Part shown: in pieces, positions 1 to 10,000 of the stretch
Position numbering within the stretch: the stretch's first letter is position 1
Layout of the letters: the number at the start of each line of letters is the position of its first letter
Source: Mycobacterium marinum
Lineage (GTDB): Bacteria; Actinomycetota; Actinomycetes; Mycobacteriales; Mycobacteriaceae
DNA length: 64,000 nt
NCBI RefSeq assembly: GCF_003391395.1
Contig: NZ_CP024190.1
Location: forward strand, 2,666,001 to 2,730,000
Direction of reading: 5' to 3'
Program-made: the position numbers and the translations under genes
Notes under the pieces: generated by a model
Databases searched by the model: none
Told to the model about the DNA's origin: nothing
What the model saw: only the letters and a program-made list of their open reading frames with translations

Positions 1-445
1 CCTCCTGCGGGAAATCCTTTCGAAACAGCACCTTGCTCAGAGCCGGTAGGAAGCGGATGTTAGGGACCGCCGCGAGGACGACGCCCTCGGACGTGAGCTT
101 GCGCCGAAGCTGTTTCAGCGTCGCAGTCGGGTCGACCAGGCGCTCCAAGACGTCGTTACAGACGATCACGTCAAAGTGGTTGTCCGGCAGCTCCGCGATC
201 CGCTCGGCTACGGTGCCGACGAGTACCCGGTCGATAGCCGCGCTGGCCTGTTGGGCCGCTTGTGAGTCGGACTCGATGCCCCAGACCTCTGCGCCAGTAC
301 GCTCTTTGAGCGTTGCCCCGAGCGTGCCCTGCTCGCAGTGGAGGTCAAGGATCCGCTGTGCGGTTGTTGGAACGAACCGCAGTATCTCCGTCTGCGTTGG
401 GCGGTAATATTCAGTAACACTTTTCGATTCTCTGGCGATGTGCAT
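1..445 (-). CDS. Class I SAM-dependent methyltransferase, 3' end beyond the left edge
   Basis: The minus-strand frame opens with ATG at 445, preceded by a GGACGG ribosome site, and stays open to base 1, so the C-terminus is missing; 148 residues are visible. A degenerate SAM-binding motif I, ILDLHCEQG, lies at residues 32-40. An acidic motif II (GIESD) is near 57-60, and FDVIVCNDVLERL near 91-103 is typical of the Methyltransf_11/23 group. The substrate cannot be read from the sequence. It lies next to glycosyltransferase and acyltransferase genes and divergent from a GT2 gene, so sugar or lipid O-methylation of an envelope glycolipid is likely (inference). Confidence 0.8.
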   Translation of the reverse strand, partial: MHIARESKSVTEYYRPTQTEILRFVPTTAQRILDLHCEQGTLGATLKERTGAEVWGIESDSQAAQQASAAIDRVLVGTVAERIAELPDNHFDVIVCNDVLERLVDPTATLKQLRRKLTSEGVVLAAVPNIRFLPALSKVLFRKDFPQE

Positions 446-582
446 GGCTGCTATTCCGTCCTGTAAAGCGAAGCGCCCCCGAGCATAGCCCCGTTGCGCC
501 GGTCGTTATCGGGGTTCCAGCAACCAGATCCTGCTAGGATCGCTTCGTGTTGGGTGAGGCCTCAACCGGGGGGAATACCGAT

Positions 583-1296
583 ATGGCCGGCTCTCGGGAG
601 CTGCGTTTCTCTATCGTCATTCCCGCACACAATGAAGAGGAATACATCGCTTCCACCCTCGAACACGCCAGTAGCCTTTCATATCCCACCGAGTCCTTTG
701 AAGTAATCGTGGTGGAGAACGGCTCCTCGGACCGCACCCTCGATGTCGCAAGACAGTTCGAGGGCCCCAACGTCCGCGTCTTCAGCAGCGACACGGCCGG
801 AGTATCGGCAGCAAAGAACTTCGGTATCGACCGGCTGTCGCCGCGCAGCGACTGGGTGGTCTTCTTGGATGCGGACACGATCCTGAAGCCCAATTTCCTC
901 CTCGATCTCGATGCGCAGTTGCGAGCATCACGCAAGCCGCTCTCCGTGGGTACCACGAAGGTTCTGCCGCTCGGTGGCGGCCGGCACGCGCGCGCCTGGT
1001 TCGCCTGTTATGACCTACTGCACCGGTTGGGTGGCTCATATGCCATCCAGATAGCCAAGCGTTCGCTGTTTCCGGAGCTCAGATTCGACGAGCATCTCAT
1101 CATGGGGGAGGACCTGCTGCTGATCAAGCAGGCCCGTAAGCTCGGCAAGTTCTTCTATGTGCCAACGGACACGGTCTATACCTCGACCCGCCGGTTCGAC
1201 ACCGTCGGGTACTGGCGGCTCTATTTCCAGTGGGCCTCGTTCGAAATATTGCCGCGGCGGCTACAAAAGCGCCGTGGCTACAAAGTAATCCGATAG
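583..1296 (+). CDS. Family 2 glycosyltransferase (GT-A fold)
   Basis: A 237-residue soluble GT2 enzyme with no membrane segment. The N-terminal FSIVIPAHNEEEYI strand-loop binds the nucleotide sugar. A DAD metal motif sits at residues 96-98 and a GED motif, usual for the catalytic base region, at 175-177. I chose ATG 583 because a GGGGGGA ribosome site lies about 8 bases upstream; an in-frame GTG at 547 would add 12 residues. It is divergent from the methyltransferase and converges on the Gap-family gene. The family builds glycan parts of envelope lipids such as lipooligosaccharides; the actual acceptor is unknown. Confidence 0.85.
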   Translation: MAGSRELRFSIVIPAHNEEEYIASTLEHASSLSYPTESFEVIVVENGSSDRTLDVARQFEGPNVRVFSSDTAGVSAAKNFGIDRLSPRSDWVVFLDADTILKPNFLLDLDAQLRASRKPLSVGTTKVLPLGGGRHARAWFACYDLLHRLGGSYAIQIAKRSLFPELRFDEHLIMGEDLLLIKQARKLGKFFYVPTDTVYTSTRRFDTVGYWRLYFQWASFEILPRRLQKRRGYKVIR

Positions 1297-1414
1297 ATCG
1301 CTTTCCTACCGGGGAGTATTGGCCGCCCGGACGCCGGCGGCACAGTCTTGGACTGTTAGTCGACCATCGGGTCCGAAAGCATCCTGAATGGAGCCACGCC
1401 GTGCGGGCCGGTGC

Positions 1415-2149
1415 TCAGATGGTGCCCATACCGTTTGTGACCAGGGCAATACCTGCCAAGCCGACAGCAACGGCGATGATCTGGCGCCGGTGGGCTCGCA
1501 ACCAGTTGCGCAGCCACAGCATGGTTGCCTCGGTGCGGCCGGGGTGCACCAGGTAGCTGATCAGCGGGATCTCGATGATCGCAAGCATTACCAGCAGATA
1601 GACGAAGGTCGCGCTGAGCTGCGTGCCCATTGCGGCCCCTGAGGCCCCGATGGCCGTGAGCGCCACCAGGTATTCGACCGGCGGTGGGCCGGCCGAGCTG
1701 AGGCCAACCACGAAGGCGGCCCAGGGGAACCCACCTTCGAGAGCGCCCTGAGCGCTCGCCATCAACCGGGAGAAGCGGGTCGGGGTCTCCGCGACCATCA
1801 GCGTCGACGAGTCTCCGGCGCCGGAAGCGACCAGCGCCGGTGAGCGCACCGAGAACCCCGTCGCGACCAGGGCAGCGACCAGCAGCGCGACGACGCCCAA
1901 GCCGACTTGTAGGTGCCCGACAACCGACGTTGCCGCCAGCGACGAGACGTTGTCGACAATGGCGTTGGCGAGGTCACCCAGCAGCAGTAGAACGGCCAGC
2001 GCGACGCCGATCCCGGTCGCCATACCGCCGAACCAGAATGCGAGCAGGTTCACCATCGGACGCGGCTTGGAGACCAGGAAGATGGCAACCCCGAGACGCA
2101 CCGGCTCGGTCGCCGTCATCACCGCCAGGATCAATACCGTGGTCCACAT
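1415..2149 (-). CDS. Gap/Sap-family integral membrane protein (glycolipid export)
   Basis: A 244-residue polytopic protein with about six hydrophobic segments. It begins MWTTVLILAVMTATEPVRLG and has the internal VVGLSSAGPPPVEYLVAL region characteristic of the Gap/SfLAP family. In M. smegmatis Gap (GPL addressing protein) is needed to move glycopeptidolipids to the surface, and M. tuberculosis has several paralogues. ATG 2149 follows a strong GGAGGGGA site. It is the last gene of the acyltransferase/glycosyltransferase operon, 24 bases after the GT1 gene, which fits export of that operon's product (inference). Confidence 0.85.
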   Translation of the reverse strand: MWTTVLILAVMTATEPVRLGVAIFLVSKPRPMVNLLAFWFGGMATGIGVALAVLLLLGDLANAIVDNVSSLAATSVVGHLQVGLGVVALLVAALVATGFSVRSPALVASGAGDSSTLMVAETPTRFSRLMASAQGALEGGFPWAAFVVGLSSAGPPPVEYLVALTAIGASGAAMGTQLSATFVYLLVMLAIIEIPLISYLVHPGRTEATMLWLRNWLRAHRRQIIAVAVGLAGIALVTNGMGTI

Positions 2150-2173
2150 CTTCCCCTCCTTCCCCTCGCCGAC

Positions 2174-3418
2174 TCAGCTAACCGACACCTCATTTTCCAG
2201 AAGATCTGCTGCCCGCGTGGCGCTTTCGCCAGGTTTGCTCATCTCATTTGCAATCGTGCGGGCGCGAGCGACGTAATCGGGACCCAAAATGCAGCGGAGA
2301 TCGCTGACCAATGTCTCTTTTGTGGTCGACGCCAAACGACGTCCAGAGCCAATTTTTAGCCGTTTGATCTGCGCCAACCAGATCGGTTGTTCTATCCAGA
2401 TCCAAAGGATCAGGGTCGGGATGCCAGCCCGCATACCCGCTGCGGTTGTTCCGGCCCCGCCGTGGTGCACGACTGCGCGACACGCCGGAAATACCGCGGC
2501 GTGCGATACCCCGGAGACCAACTTCACGTTTTCGGGGGCTTGCAAGCCGCCCAGATCATTCGAACCCGTGCAAATTAATGCACGTTCACCCAACTGCGCA
2601 CACGCCGCGCTGATCATGGCGATTGTTGCGGCGGGCGATTCCACCGGCATGCTGCCGAAGCCGAAGTAGATCGGCGGCGTTCCGGAAGCGATCCACGACA
2701 GCACCTCGTTGTCGGAATCTGTCGGCATTTCCAGGGTCAGGGCACCGACAAACGGTCGGCGATCGCCCCATTCCGCCCACTCAGCGGCCAGCCCGGGAAA
2801 GCAAAGCTCGTCATAGGCTTGGATCTCGAGTGAGCGGCCTTTCAGAATTCGCGAAGTCGAGGATGAGGACGCCTTGGCCATACCAAGCTCGCGTCGTTGC
2901 GCTTCCTCGGGGTTTTTGGTCACGCGCCAATGCACCCACCACAGCGCTGAGATGACCGAGCGGTTCAAGCGCGGCGACAAGATCGGTATGACCCGGCTGT
3001 TCACCCGCGACGGGAGGAAGTGCATCGTTGCTAGCGGAATCCCGTAATACTCCGCGGCGTTCAAGGCGATGCCCTGGTGGATCATGCCGGTCAGGACCAG
3101 GTCGGCGCCGTCTGCCAGCGTTTTCAGGGTTGTCGCCATGTCGGACCAGGCCTGGCGCAGATCCGATATGCCCTCGCGCACCAACTTGATCGAAGTTTGC
3201 GGCTTCCAGAATTCCTGGAGGTTGTCCTCGTCGTTGAGCAGCTCGTCGGTGTCGGGGCCGTAGGGCACCGCCTCCAAGCCCGCTGCCGCGGCCAGGCCGG
3301 TCAGGTTGGGGGGTACTGCGACGCGTACTTCGTGGCCTCGGCGCGATAGCTCCCGCCCGAGTGCAGCGCACGGTTCGACATCGCCTCGCGTGCCGTTTAT
3401 CGCCAGTGCAAATTTCAT
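2174..3418 (-). CDS. GT1 family glycosyltransferase (UGT / rhamnosyltransferase-like)
   Basis: A 414-residue GT-B enzyme. The N-terminal MKFALAINGTRGDVEPCAAL is the acceptor-domain signature of mycobacterial GtfA/GtfB/Rv1524/Rv1526c-type transferases that decorate glycopeptidolipids and related lipids. The C-terminal nucleotide-sugar domain carries VVHHGGAGTTAAGMRAGIP near residues 315-335. The donor sugar cannot be decided. It lies 63 bases after the condensation-type acyltransferase and 24 bases before the Gap gene on the same strand, so all four are probably cotranscribed. Confidence 0.88.
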   Translation of the reverse strand: MKFALAINGTRGDVEPCAALGRELSRRGHEVRVAVPPNLTGLAAAAGLEAVPYGPDTDELLNDEDNLQEFWKPQTSIKLVREGISDLRQAWSDMATTLKTLADGADLVLTGMIHQGIALNAAEYYGIPLATMHFLPSRVNSRVIPILSPRLNRSVISALWWVHWRVTKNPEEAQRRELGMAKASSSSTSRILKGRSLEIQAYDELCFPGLAAEWAEWGDRRPFVGALTLEMPTDSDNEVLSWIASGTPPIYFGFGSMPVESPAATIAMISAACAQLGERALICTGSNDLGGLQAPENVKLVSGVSHAAVFPACRAVVHHGGAGTTAAGMRAGIPTLILWIWIEQPIWLAQIKRLKIGSGRRLASTTKETLVSDLRCILGPDYVARARTIANEMSKPGESATRAADLLENEVSVS

Positions 3419-3481
3419 CAGCGGCCCCCAACCACTTCTTCCGTCCTTAAAACCCCAATCGACCCAGCTATCCGGCCCCAG

Positions 3482-4885
3482 TCATCCGAGTATCTCCGCC
3501 TTGAGCGAATAGTCGGCAAGTGTTTGCTCCACCAGTCCTCTGAGGTACTGGTTCGAGTTCTCGGCGCCGGGTTGGTAAGCCGATACGCTGATGAATACCG
3601 AGTTTTCGAGCCGCCCGGAAAACAGATATAGCTCGCCGCTTTCCCGTTCAAAGCGTTGTCTGGTGGCTCCCCGGTTGAACATGCGCGCGGAGGAATACCG
3701 GGCCCCGGTTCCGTCGACCCGGGTCAGAGCCTGACTGAGCTCGCCAAGATTGGAACAACCCACCGGCAGATCCGACGTTGCCATCGCCAGCACTTCCATT
3801 TTCCGGGCCAACCATTTCGGTGTGTAGGGCACCAGTGGAAGAGGCTTGAGCAGCTCGTTAGGGGTGTCTTTCAGCGCGGACAGGCTTTGTTTCGTTTCGT
3901 TGCGGATGAACTGCAAATCGGTTCGCGCGCGATCGGGGTCGAGATCGAAGGTGATTGCCGTGACAGCATTCGCCCGAGTGTCATCGTTGGTGCGTTCGCT
4001 GACCGGCATGATTATCGTGACGGCGCCATCTGTCGCCCGCACCCGGCCCATGAGTTGGGCAAGTCGGGTAGCAAAGGACACGAACAGCGAACCACTGGAC
4101 CCGCTCAGATCGAGAGCACAGGAATCCCAGGTCTCCAGATCGCAGAACGCCGTCACCGATGGAGTCACGATCGGTTCATCGGCGCCGTCCGACACGGTCG
4201 GCGGCTTGCCGGGTTGGCCTGCTGCTCCGGTATCGCGTCTGAGCACGATGAGGATCAACGCGAGCAGGGCCCGGAAGACCTCTGGCAATCCACGAAGGGC
4301 ATCCCATAGATCGACGAGCAGGCCTTCCGTCCGGCCGCGCGATCCCGGCGGCGGATATCCGAAGTCCCGGGTGATGCCGTTGATGGCCTCGAAGACGGCG
4401 AGGCCACCGGCGACACCGTCCACCACCGAGTGGGTGATGACCACGCTGACCGCCGTGCCGCCGTCCTGCAGCGGAAGGACCCCCAGATGCCAGCAGGGCC
4501 CATACTCGGGGTCAACTGGAATCTGTGCGCGTTCGTCCAACCACGCCGTAATTTCGCTTCGCGGCCGGGGCGTCGCGGCGACGTCGATGTCAGGCGCTTC
4601 GTGGTGGGCGACCCATCGAGGACGACCGAAAGGCAACGGAGAGCGCTCGATCCGGCGCCCCAGTAGCCCATAGCCAAGGTTCTCGTTGAACCGCCGCAAC
4701 CCGTCCATGTCCGCTTCGCGGTCATAAATCCACAAAGTCTGACCGACCGTTTCGAAACCGGTAGCCCGCAGCCTCAGGAAAGCCGCCTGGTCGAGAAAGG
4801 CGATCCTGTTATCCGTCATGGCCGACGAGCTGCGGGTCCGAGACTCGTTGAGCACCCCTTGTTTTCCGCCTAGCCGGTACGCCAT
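3482..4885 (-). CDS. Condensation-domain (PapA / WS-DGAT-like) acyltransferase
   Basis: A 467-residue CoA-dependent acyltransferase fold protein. The catalytic motif reads THSVVDG at residues 151-157. The usual HHxxxDG has its first His replaced by Thr, while the catalytic second His (152), the Asp and the Gly remain, so it is probably active. ATG 4885 overlaps the stop of the upstream papA by 16 bases, implying translational coupling. An internal ATG at 4819 (MTDNRIAFLDQ) is a plausible alternative start because the family core begins there. It probably adds a second acyl chain to the same glycolipid (inference). Confidence 0.78.
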   Translation of the reverse strand: MAYRLGGKQGVLNESRTRSSSAMTDNRIAFLDQAAFLRLRATGFETVGQTLWIYDREADMDGLRRFNENLGYGLLGRRIERSPLPFGRPRWVAHHEAPDIDVAATPRPRSEITAWLDERAQIPVDPEYGPCWHLGVLPLQDGGTAVSVVITHSVVDGVAGGLAVFEAINGITRDFGYPPPGSRGRTEGLLVDLWDALRGLPEVFRALLALILIVLRRDTGAAGQPGKPPTVSDGADEPIVTPSVTAFCDLETWDSCALDLSGSSGSLFVSFATRLAQLMGRVRATDGAVTIIMPVSERTNDDTRANAVTAITFDLDPDRARTDLQFIRNETKQSLSALKDTPNELLKPLPLVPYTPKWLARKMEVLAMATSDLPVGCSNLGELSQALTRVDGTGARYSSARMFNRGATRQRFERESGELYLFSGRLENSVFISVSAYQPGAENSNQYLRGLVEQTLADYSLKAEILG

Positions 4886-6378
4886 GACGTCAAAGGGGAC
4901 ACCGTCGCAGGGGGTTCGTAGGTACGCCGGCTGTAGGCGAGGTGCAGCTGACTGCCGGTGCGCGAGCGCGCCGGCATCACGTCGCGTCCTTCGGCCACCC
5001 GAACAAACGCGGACTTCAGCGCCTCGACGTAGCGGGTAACCGACTCACGGGCCACCGGGTTGTTCGGGAACAACACCGTCAGCTGGGTCTCTTTCTCGAG
5101 CCGGTTCACCCGGATGTCAATCTGACCCATCATGCCGCCGTCGTGGCAGAGGCGGGCGCGCAAACCTTCCACATGGGAGTTCGCCATGGCTGACAGCGGC
5201 GGAATGCCGGCGTCCAAGTAGAACAGCAAGGGTGCTCCCCACTGCCCCTCACGCAGCCACGGCACCAGCTCCATCACGCAGTCCAAGGGCACCTCCGCCA
5301 GGTCGCGACCGGAGTCGAAGGATTCCTGGGCTGCCTTGACGATCTCGCCGAACGACGATCCCACGGTCGGAACGGTGATCGGCACGAAGCCGGTGAACCA
5401 TCCGGTCGTCATGAAGTCTTCTTCGGTGCGGCGGATGTCGATTGGGACAATCGCGTAGTACTCGTCGGCTCCGGTCAATTCGTGCTGGACCACGGCCGAG
5501 ATTGCGAACACGCCCCCGCAGAACCGGGCCCCCGCCGACATGCAGGCGGCTTCGAAAGCCAGGGTCTGGCGCTCGTCCATCAGCCGGACGCCCATCATTT
5601 CGCACTGCGCGGAGGTATCGCCAAGCGGCAGTGGGAATTTGGGAAGGGAGCCGTCGTTGTTGTCGAAGAATTCGGTCCACTTGCTCATGACCGGGGAATC
5701 CAGGGTGAGACCGGAGATGTGCTCACGCTGCCGGTTGCAGTAGTTGTCGTAGCTGCCCGGTTCGGCCAACCGCAGCGGAGCTCCGCCGCTGACGAGGGCC
5801 AGGTACATCAGGTGAATTTCGGCAAACACCACGCCGACGAACATCGCGTCACAGTGAAGGTGGTCAATGGCCACGCAGAAGGTGAAGTGGTCCGCACGCT
5901 GAATGATCGAGAAGCGCACGCACCCCCACTCCAGCGGACTCGGGGTGGCCAACAGATGCTCGCGCCATTGACTCTGGGTGGTCAGCTCACCGTGTTCGAC
6001 GGCGACGAACTGAATGTCGTTGGGCCGCTCGAGGGTCCGGCGCACGAAGTGATCGCCCTCGGTGTGCTCGAACCAGCTGCGGAAGGTGTCGTGACGGCGC
6101 ATGTGTGCGTTGACGACGTGCGTCATGGTGCGGATGTCGCAAATTCCGGGGATGTCCCAGGAGGAAATGAGCAACCGCGACATTTCCAGTCCGCGCTCGC
6201 GGTAGGACCGGAAGTTGCGAAGGTGATGGGCCTGCATGTAGCTGGGCGGCACCGGGCTTATCGGCGCTTTGGCGGCCTTGGCGAGCGAGCCACGCGATGG
6301 CTGCCACGACACCAACGTGCCCGGCTCAGGATGCCAGTCGCTGATTGTCCCAGCTTCGACCTTCCCTACTCTGACCAT
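4870..6378 (-). CDS. PapA-type polyketide-associated acyltransferase
   Basis: A 502-residue protein of the PapA family, which transfers fatty or polyketide acyl groups to trehalose or other glycolipid hydroxyls. The N-terminus MVRVGKVEAGTISDW resembles the PapA1/2/3/4 start. The catalytic HxxxD motif is DHLHCDAM with His173 and Asp177. The open frame extends 68 codons further upstream, but ATG 6378 has an ideal AGGAGA site and matches the family start. First gene of a four-gene minus-strand operon with a second acyltransferase, a glycosyltransferase and a Gap protein. The acceptor (trehalose or an LOS core) is not determined. Confidence 0.87.
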   Translation of the reverse strand: MVRVGKVEAGTISDWHPEPGTLVSWQPSRGSLAKAAKAPISPVPPSYMQAHHLRNFRSYRERGLEMSRLLISSWDIPGICDIRTMTHVVNAHMRRHDTFRSWFEHTEGDHFVRRTLERPNDIQFVAVEHGELTTQSQWREHLLATPSPLEWGCVRFSIIQRADHFTFCVAIDHLHCDAMFVGVVFAEIHLMYLALVSGGAPLRLAEPGSYDNYCNRQREHISGLTLDSPVMSKWTEFFDNNDGSLPKFPLPLGDTSAQCEMMGVRLMDERQTLAFEAACMSAGARFCGGVFAISAVVQHELTGADEYYAIVPIDIRRTEEDFMTTGWFTGFVPITVPTVGSSFGEIVKAAQESFDSGRDLAEVPLDCVMELVPWLREGQWGAPLLFYLDAGIPPLSAMANSHVEGLRARLCHDGGMMGQIDIRVNRLEKETQLTVLFPNNPVARESVTRYVEALKSAFVRVAEGRDVMPARSRTGSQLHLAYSRRTYEPPATVSPLTSWRTG

Positions 6379-6860
6379 TTCTCCTCCAAGTCGCCCAGCA
6401 GGTTGCGGTGCACCGGAGAGCTGCAGGTGGTCCACAAAACCTGAAACGGTTGTGATGTTTGCAGGGGCCCCGTTGAGCCGGGCTTCAGATAGCGGCTTTG
6501 GTCGCTTGGGCTCGAGTCGGTGTTGCCACGCTGCAACATCACCCGCGACGTGTCGGTTTGGCCGGCCCCCAATACCGGCCAACCGACTGGGGTGGTGACG
6601 GCACTCGACGTGCCAGGTAATGTGGTGTTCACATGCCCCCTCTTAGTTGGCTGCGCCTTTGCAAAGGCACGACCACTCTGCCGTCGGTATAACTACGCCG
6701 ACGCTGTGACGACCCTTCATCTGGGTATTTACTTGTTAAACGCTGGTAGAGCAGAGCCTAGTTGATAGGCGGGCGTTAGATTTCGGTTTTCGCTGCATTG
6801 GGATTGAACTGGGTGCCAAGTGCGGGGATTTATGCGTCGGGCCCAGCATCGGCGCGCCTG
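6379..6860. other. Intergenic region upstream of the papA operon
   Basis: About 480 bases with no convincing gene. One minus-strand open frame (6366-6632, 88 codons) overlaps the papA start and shows no family features. The 6650-6770 stretch is clearly richer in A/T than its surroundings and probably holds the papA promoter; no -10/-35 pair was convincing. The ileS promoter should lie near the right end, before the T-box leader. Confidence 0.5.
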
Positions 6861-6879
6861 CGACCAGGTAGTATTGCCG

Positions 6880-7076
6880 CAACAGCGTTGATCCGGCTAT
6901 CACCGGTTAGCTTTCGGAAGAACAGCCTAAAAGCCCAGTAGAACCGAACGGTTGGGTCCGTTACAGCCCAAATTGAGCGGCCGCACTCAGGTGCGGCAAG
7001 CGGGGTGGTACCGCGGCGCTCGCGCACTGAGCGCGTCGTCGTCCCCGTGCCGTGTGATTTCTGGCACAGGAGACCG
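6880..7076 (+). promoter_or_regulatory. ileS T-box riboswitch leader (translational type)
   Basis: The conserved T-box core GGGGTGGTACCGCGG lies at 7002-7016. A likely Ile specifier ATC is at 6899-6901, followed by ACCGG and a TTTCGGAAGAAC segment as in actinobacterial ileS leaders with a short stem I. A GTGCC/GGCAC hairpin (7047-7067) abuts the AGGAG ribosome site at 7068-7072, which fits control of translation rather than a terminator; there is no T-run. ileS T-boxes are established in Mycobacterium and Nocardia. They sense uncharged tRNA-Ile and raise IleRS synthesis. The 5' boundary is approximate. Confidence 0.85.
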
Positions 7077-10000
7077 ATGACTGACAGCACTTATCCGCGC
7101 AGCAACCTGGGCGCCGACCACCGTGGCGGCTCTCCGGACTTTCCGGAACTGGAAACCCAGGTGCTTGATTACTGGGCACGTGACGAAACTTTCCGGGCCA
7201 GTATCGAGCGCCGCGACGGCGCGCCCGAGTATGTCTTCTACGACGGGCCCCCATTTGCTAACGGCCTGCCCCACTACGGTCACCTGCTCACCGGTTACGT
7301 CAAGGACATCGTTCCGAGGTACCGAACCATGCGTGGATTCAAAGTGGAGCGCCGTTTCGGCTGGGACACCCACGGGCTGCCGGCCGAACTCGAGGTCGAG
7401 CGTCAGCTGGGAATTACCGACAAATCCCAGATCGACACGATGGGGATTGCCGCGTTCAACGATGCCTGCCGCGCGTCGGTTTTGCGCTATACCGGCGAAT
7501 GGCAGCAGTACGTTACTCGCCAGGCTCGGTGGGTCGACTTCGACAACGACTACAAAACGCTCGATCTCGGCTACATGGAGTCGGTGATCTGGGCGTTCCG
7601 GCAACTTTGGGACAAGGGGCTGGCCTACGAGGGCTACCGGGTGTTGCCCTACTGCTGGCGTGACGAAACCCCGTTGTCCAATCACGAGCTCCGGATGGAT
7701 GACGACGTCTACCAAAGCCGCCAGGATCCGGCGCTTACGGTTGGATTCAAGGTGGTTGACGGCGAACCGCAGGGGGAGCTGGCCGGGGCCTACCTGCTGG
7801 TGTGGACGACCACGCCGTGGACTCTGCCGTCGAACCTCGCCGTGGCCGTGCACCCGGATGTGACGTATGTGCAGGTACGCGTGGGGGATCGCCGCCTTGT
7901 GCTGGCCGAGGCGCGTCTAGCGGCCTACACGCGCGAACTCGGCGAAGAGCCGGAGGTGATTGGCAGCTATCGTGGCGCCGACCTCTTGGGCATGCGCTAT
8001 CTGCCGCCGTTTGCGTATTTCATGGATTCGCCAAACGCGTTTGCGGTGTTGGCGGGCGAATTCGTGACCACCGAAGACGGTACGGGCATCGTGCACATGG
8101 CACCCGCCTATGGTGAGGACGACATGGCGGTTACCAGCCCGGTCGGCATCGAGCCGGTGACACCTGTGGATGCCAAGGGCCGCTTCGACTCCTCAGTGCC
8201 CGATTACCAAGGGCAACACGTTTTCGATGCCAACGCCCAGATCATCCGTGACTTGAAGAATCAGAGCGGTCCGGCGGCGGCCAACGGTGCGGTGCTGATC
8301 CGCCATGAGACCTACGAGCACCCGTATCCGCATTGCTGGCGGTGTCGCAACCCGCTGATCTATCGCGCCGTGTCCTCGTGGTTCGTCACAGTGACTAAAT
8401 TCCGGGAGCGGATGGTTGAACTCAACCAGCAGATCACCTGGTACCCGGAGCACGTCAAAGACGGTCAGTTCGGTAAGTGGTTGCAGGGTGCCCGGGACTG
8501 GTCCATCTCACGAAACCGGTATTGGGGCACTCCGATCCCGGTCTGGAAGTCCGATGATCCCGCGTATCCCAGGATCGATGTATACGGCAGCCTGGATGAG
8601 TTGGAGCGCGACTTCGGCGTTCGGCCCACCAACTTGCACCGGCCCTACATCGACGAACTCACCCGTCCCAATCCCGACGATCCCACCGGGCAGAGCACGA
8701 TGCGACGCATCCCTGACGTGCTCGACGTGTGGTTCGACTCGGGATCGATGCCGTACGCACAGGTGCACTACCCGTTCGAGAATGGGGACTGGTTCTTGGG
8801 CGGGGCGGCCGGTGACGCCGGCGCCCACTACCCGGGCGATTTCATCGTCGAGTACATCGGACAGACGCGCGGCTGGTTCTACACCCTGCACGTGCTGGCC
8901 ACCGCGTTGTTTGATCGCCCGGCGTTCAAAACCTGTGTGGCGCATGGCATTGTGCTGGGTTCTGACGGCCAAAAAATGAGCAAGTCGTTGCGCAACTACC
9001 CAGACGTCGCCGAAGTGTTCCACCGGGATGGTTCCGACGCCATGCGGTGGTTCCTGATGGCATCGCCGATTCTGCGCGGCGGCAATCTGATCGTCACCGA
9101 ACAGGGCATCCGCGAGGGCGTACGGCAAGTGCTGCTGCCATTCTGGAATGCCTATAGTTTCTTGGCTCTGTACGCACCGAAAGTCGGTACCTGGCGCACC
9201 GATTCGGATCATGTGCTGGATCGCTACATCCTGGCCAAGCTCGCGGTGCTGCGCGATGACCTCACCCAGGCCATGGAGGTCTGCGACATTTCGGGGGCTT
9301 GTGAACAGCTGCGCCAGTTCACCGAGGCTTTGACGAATTGGTATGTCCGAAGGTCGCGTTCGCGGTTCTGGCAGGAAGATGTCGATGCCATCGACACACT
9401 GCACACCGTGCTGGAGATCACCGCGAGGTTGGCGGCACCACTGCTGCCGCTAGTCACCGAGGTGATCTGGCGTGGGCTAACCGGCGAGCGCTCAGTGCAT
9501 TTGACGGACTGGCCGCAGGCTGGCGAGGTCCCCGCGGACGCGGAACTGGTGGCCGCGATGGACCAGGTCCGTGAAGTGTGCTCGGCCGCGTCTTCGCTGC
9601 GCAAGGCCAAGAAGCTGCGGGTACGTTTGCCGCTGCCAAAATTGACCGTGGCCGTCGAGAATCCGCAGGCGCTAAAGCCGTTCACCGACCTGATCGCCGA
9701 CGAACTCAACGTCAAGCAGGTCGAGTTGACAGATGCGATCGGCACCTACGGCCGGTTCGAACTGACCGTCAACGCTCGGGTTGCCGGTCCCCGGCTGGGC
9801 AAGGACGTGCAAGCTGCCATCAAGGCGGTCAAAGCCGGCGAAGGGGTTGTCAACTCCGACGGCACCCTGACGGCGGGTCCGGCGGTGTTGCAGTCCGAGG
9901 AGTACAGCTCCCGGCTAGTGGCCGCCGACCCGGAATTCACGGCGGCCTTGCCGGGCGGTGCGGGCCTAGTGGTGCTGGACGGAACCGTCACACCCGAACT

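Noticed and set aside
33..420. Open frames on both strands at the left edge
   Set aside because: They are other-frame shadows of the methyltransferase fragment, whose frame shows SAM-binding motifs and runs off the edge.
5482..6444. 320-codon plus-strand frame
   Set aside because: Antisense shadow of papA with no recognisable domain.
6366..6632. 88-codon minus-strand frame overlapping the papA start
   Set aside because: No family features, and its 3' end covers the strong papA ribosome site; treated as noncoding leader.
7005..7076. In-frame upstream extension of ileS
   Set aside because: It would translate the T-box and the ribosome site; ATG 7077 matches the family start.
8508..9404. 298-codon minus-strand frame
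   Set aside because: Antisense shadow of ileS in high-GC DNA.
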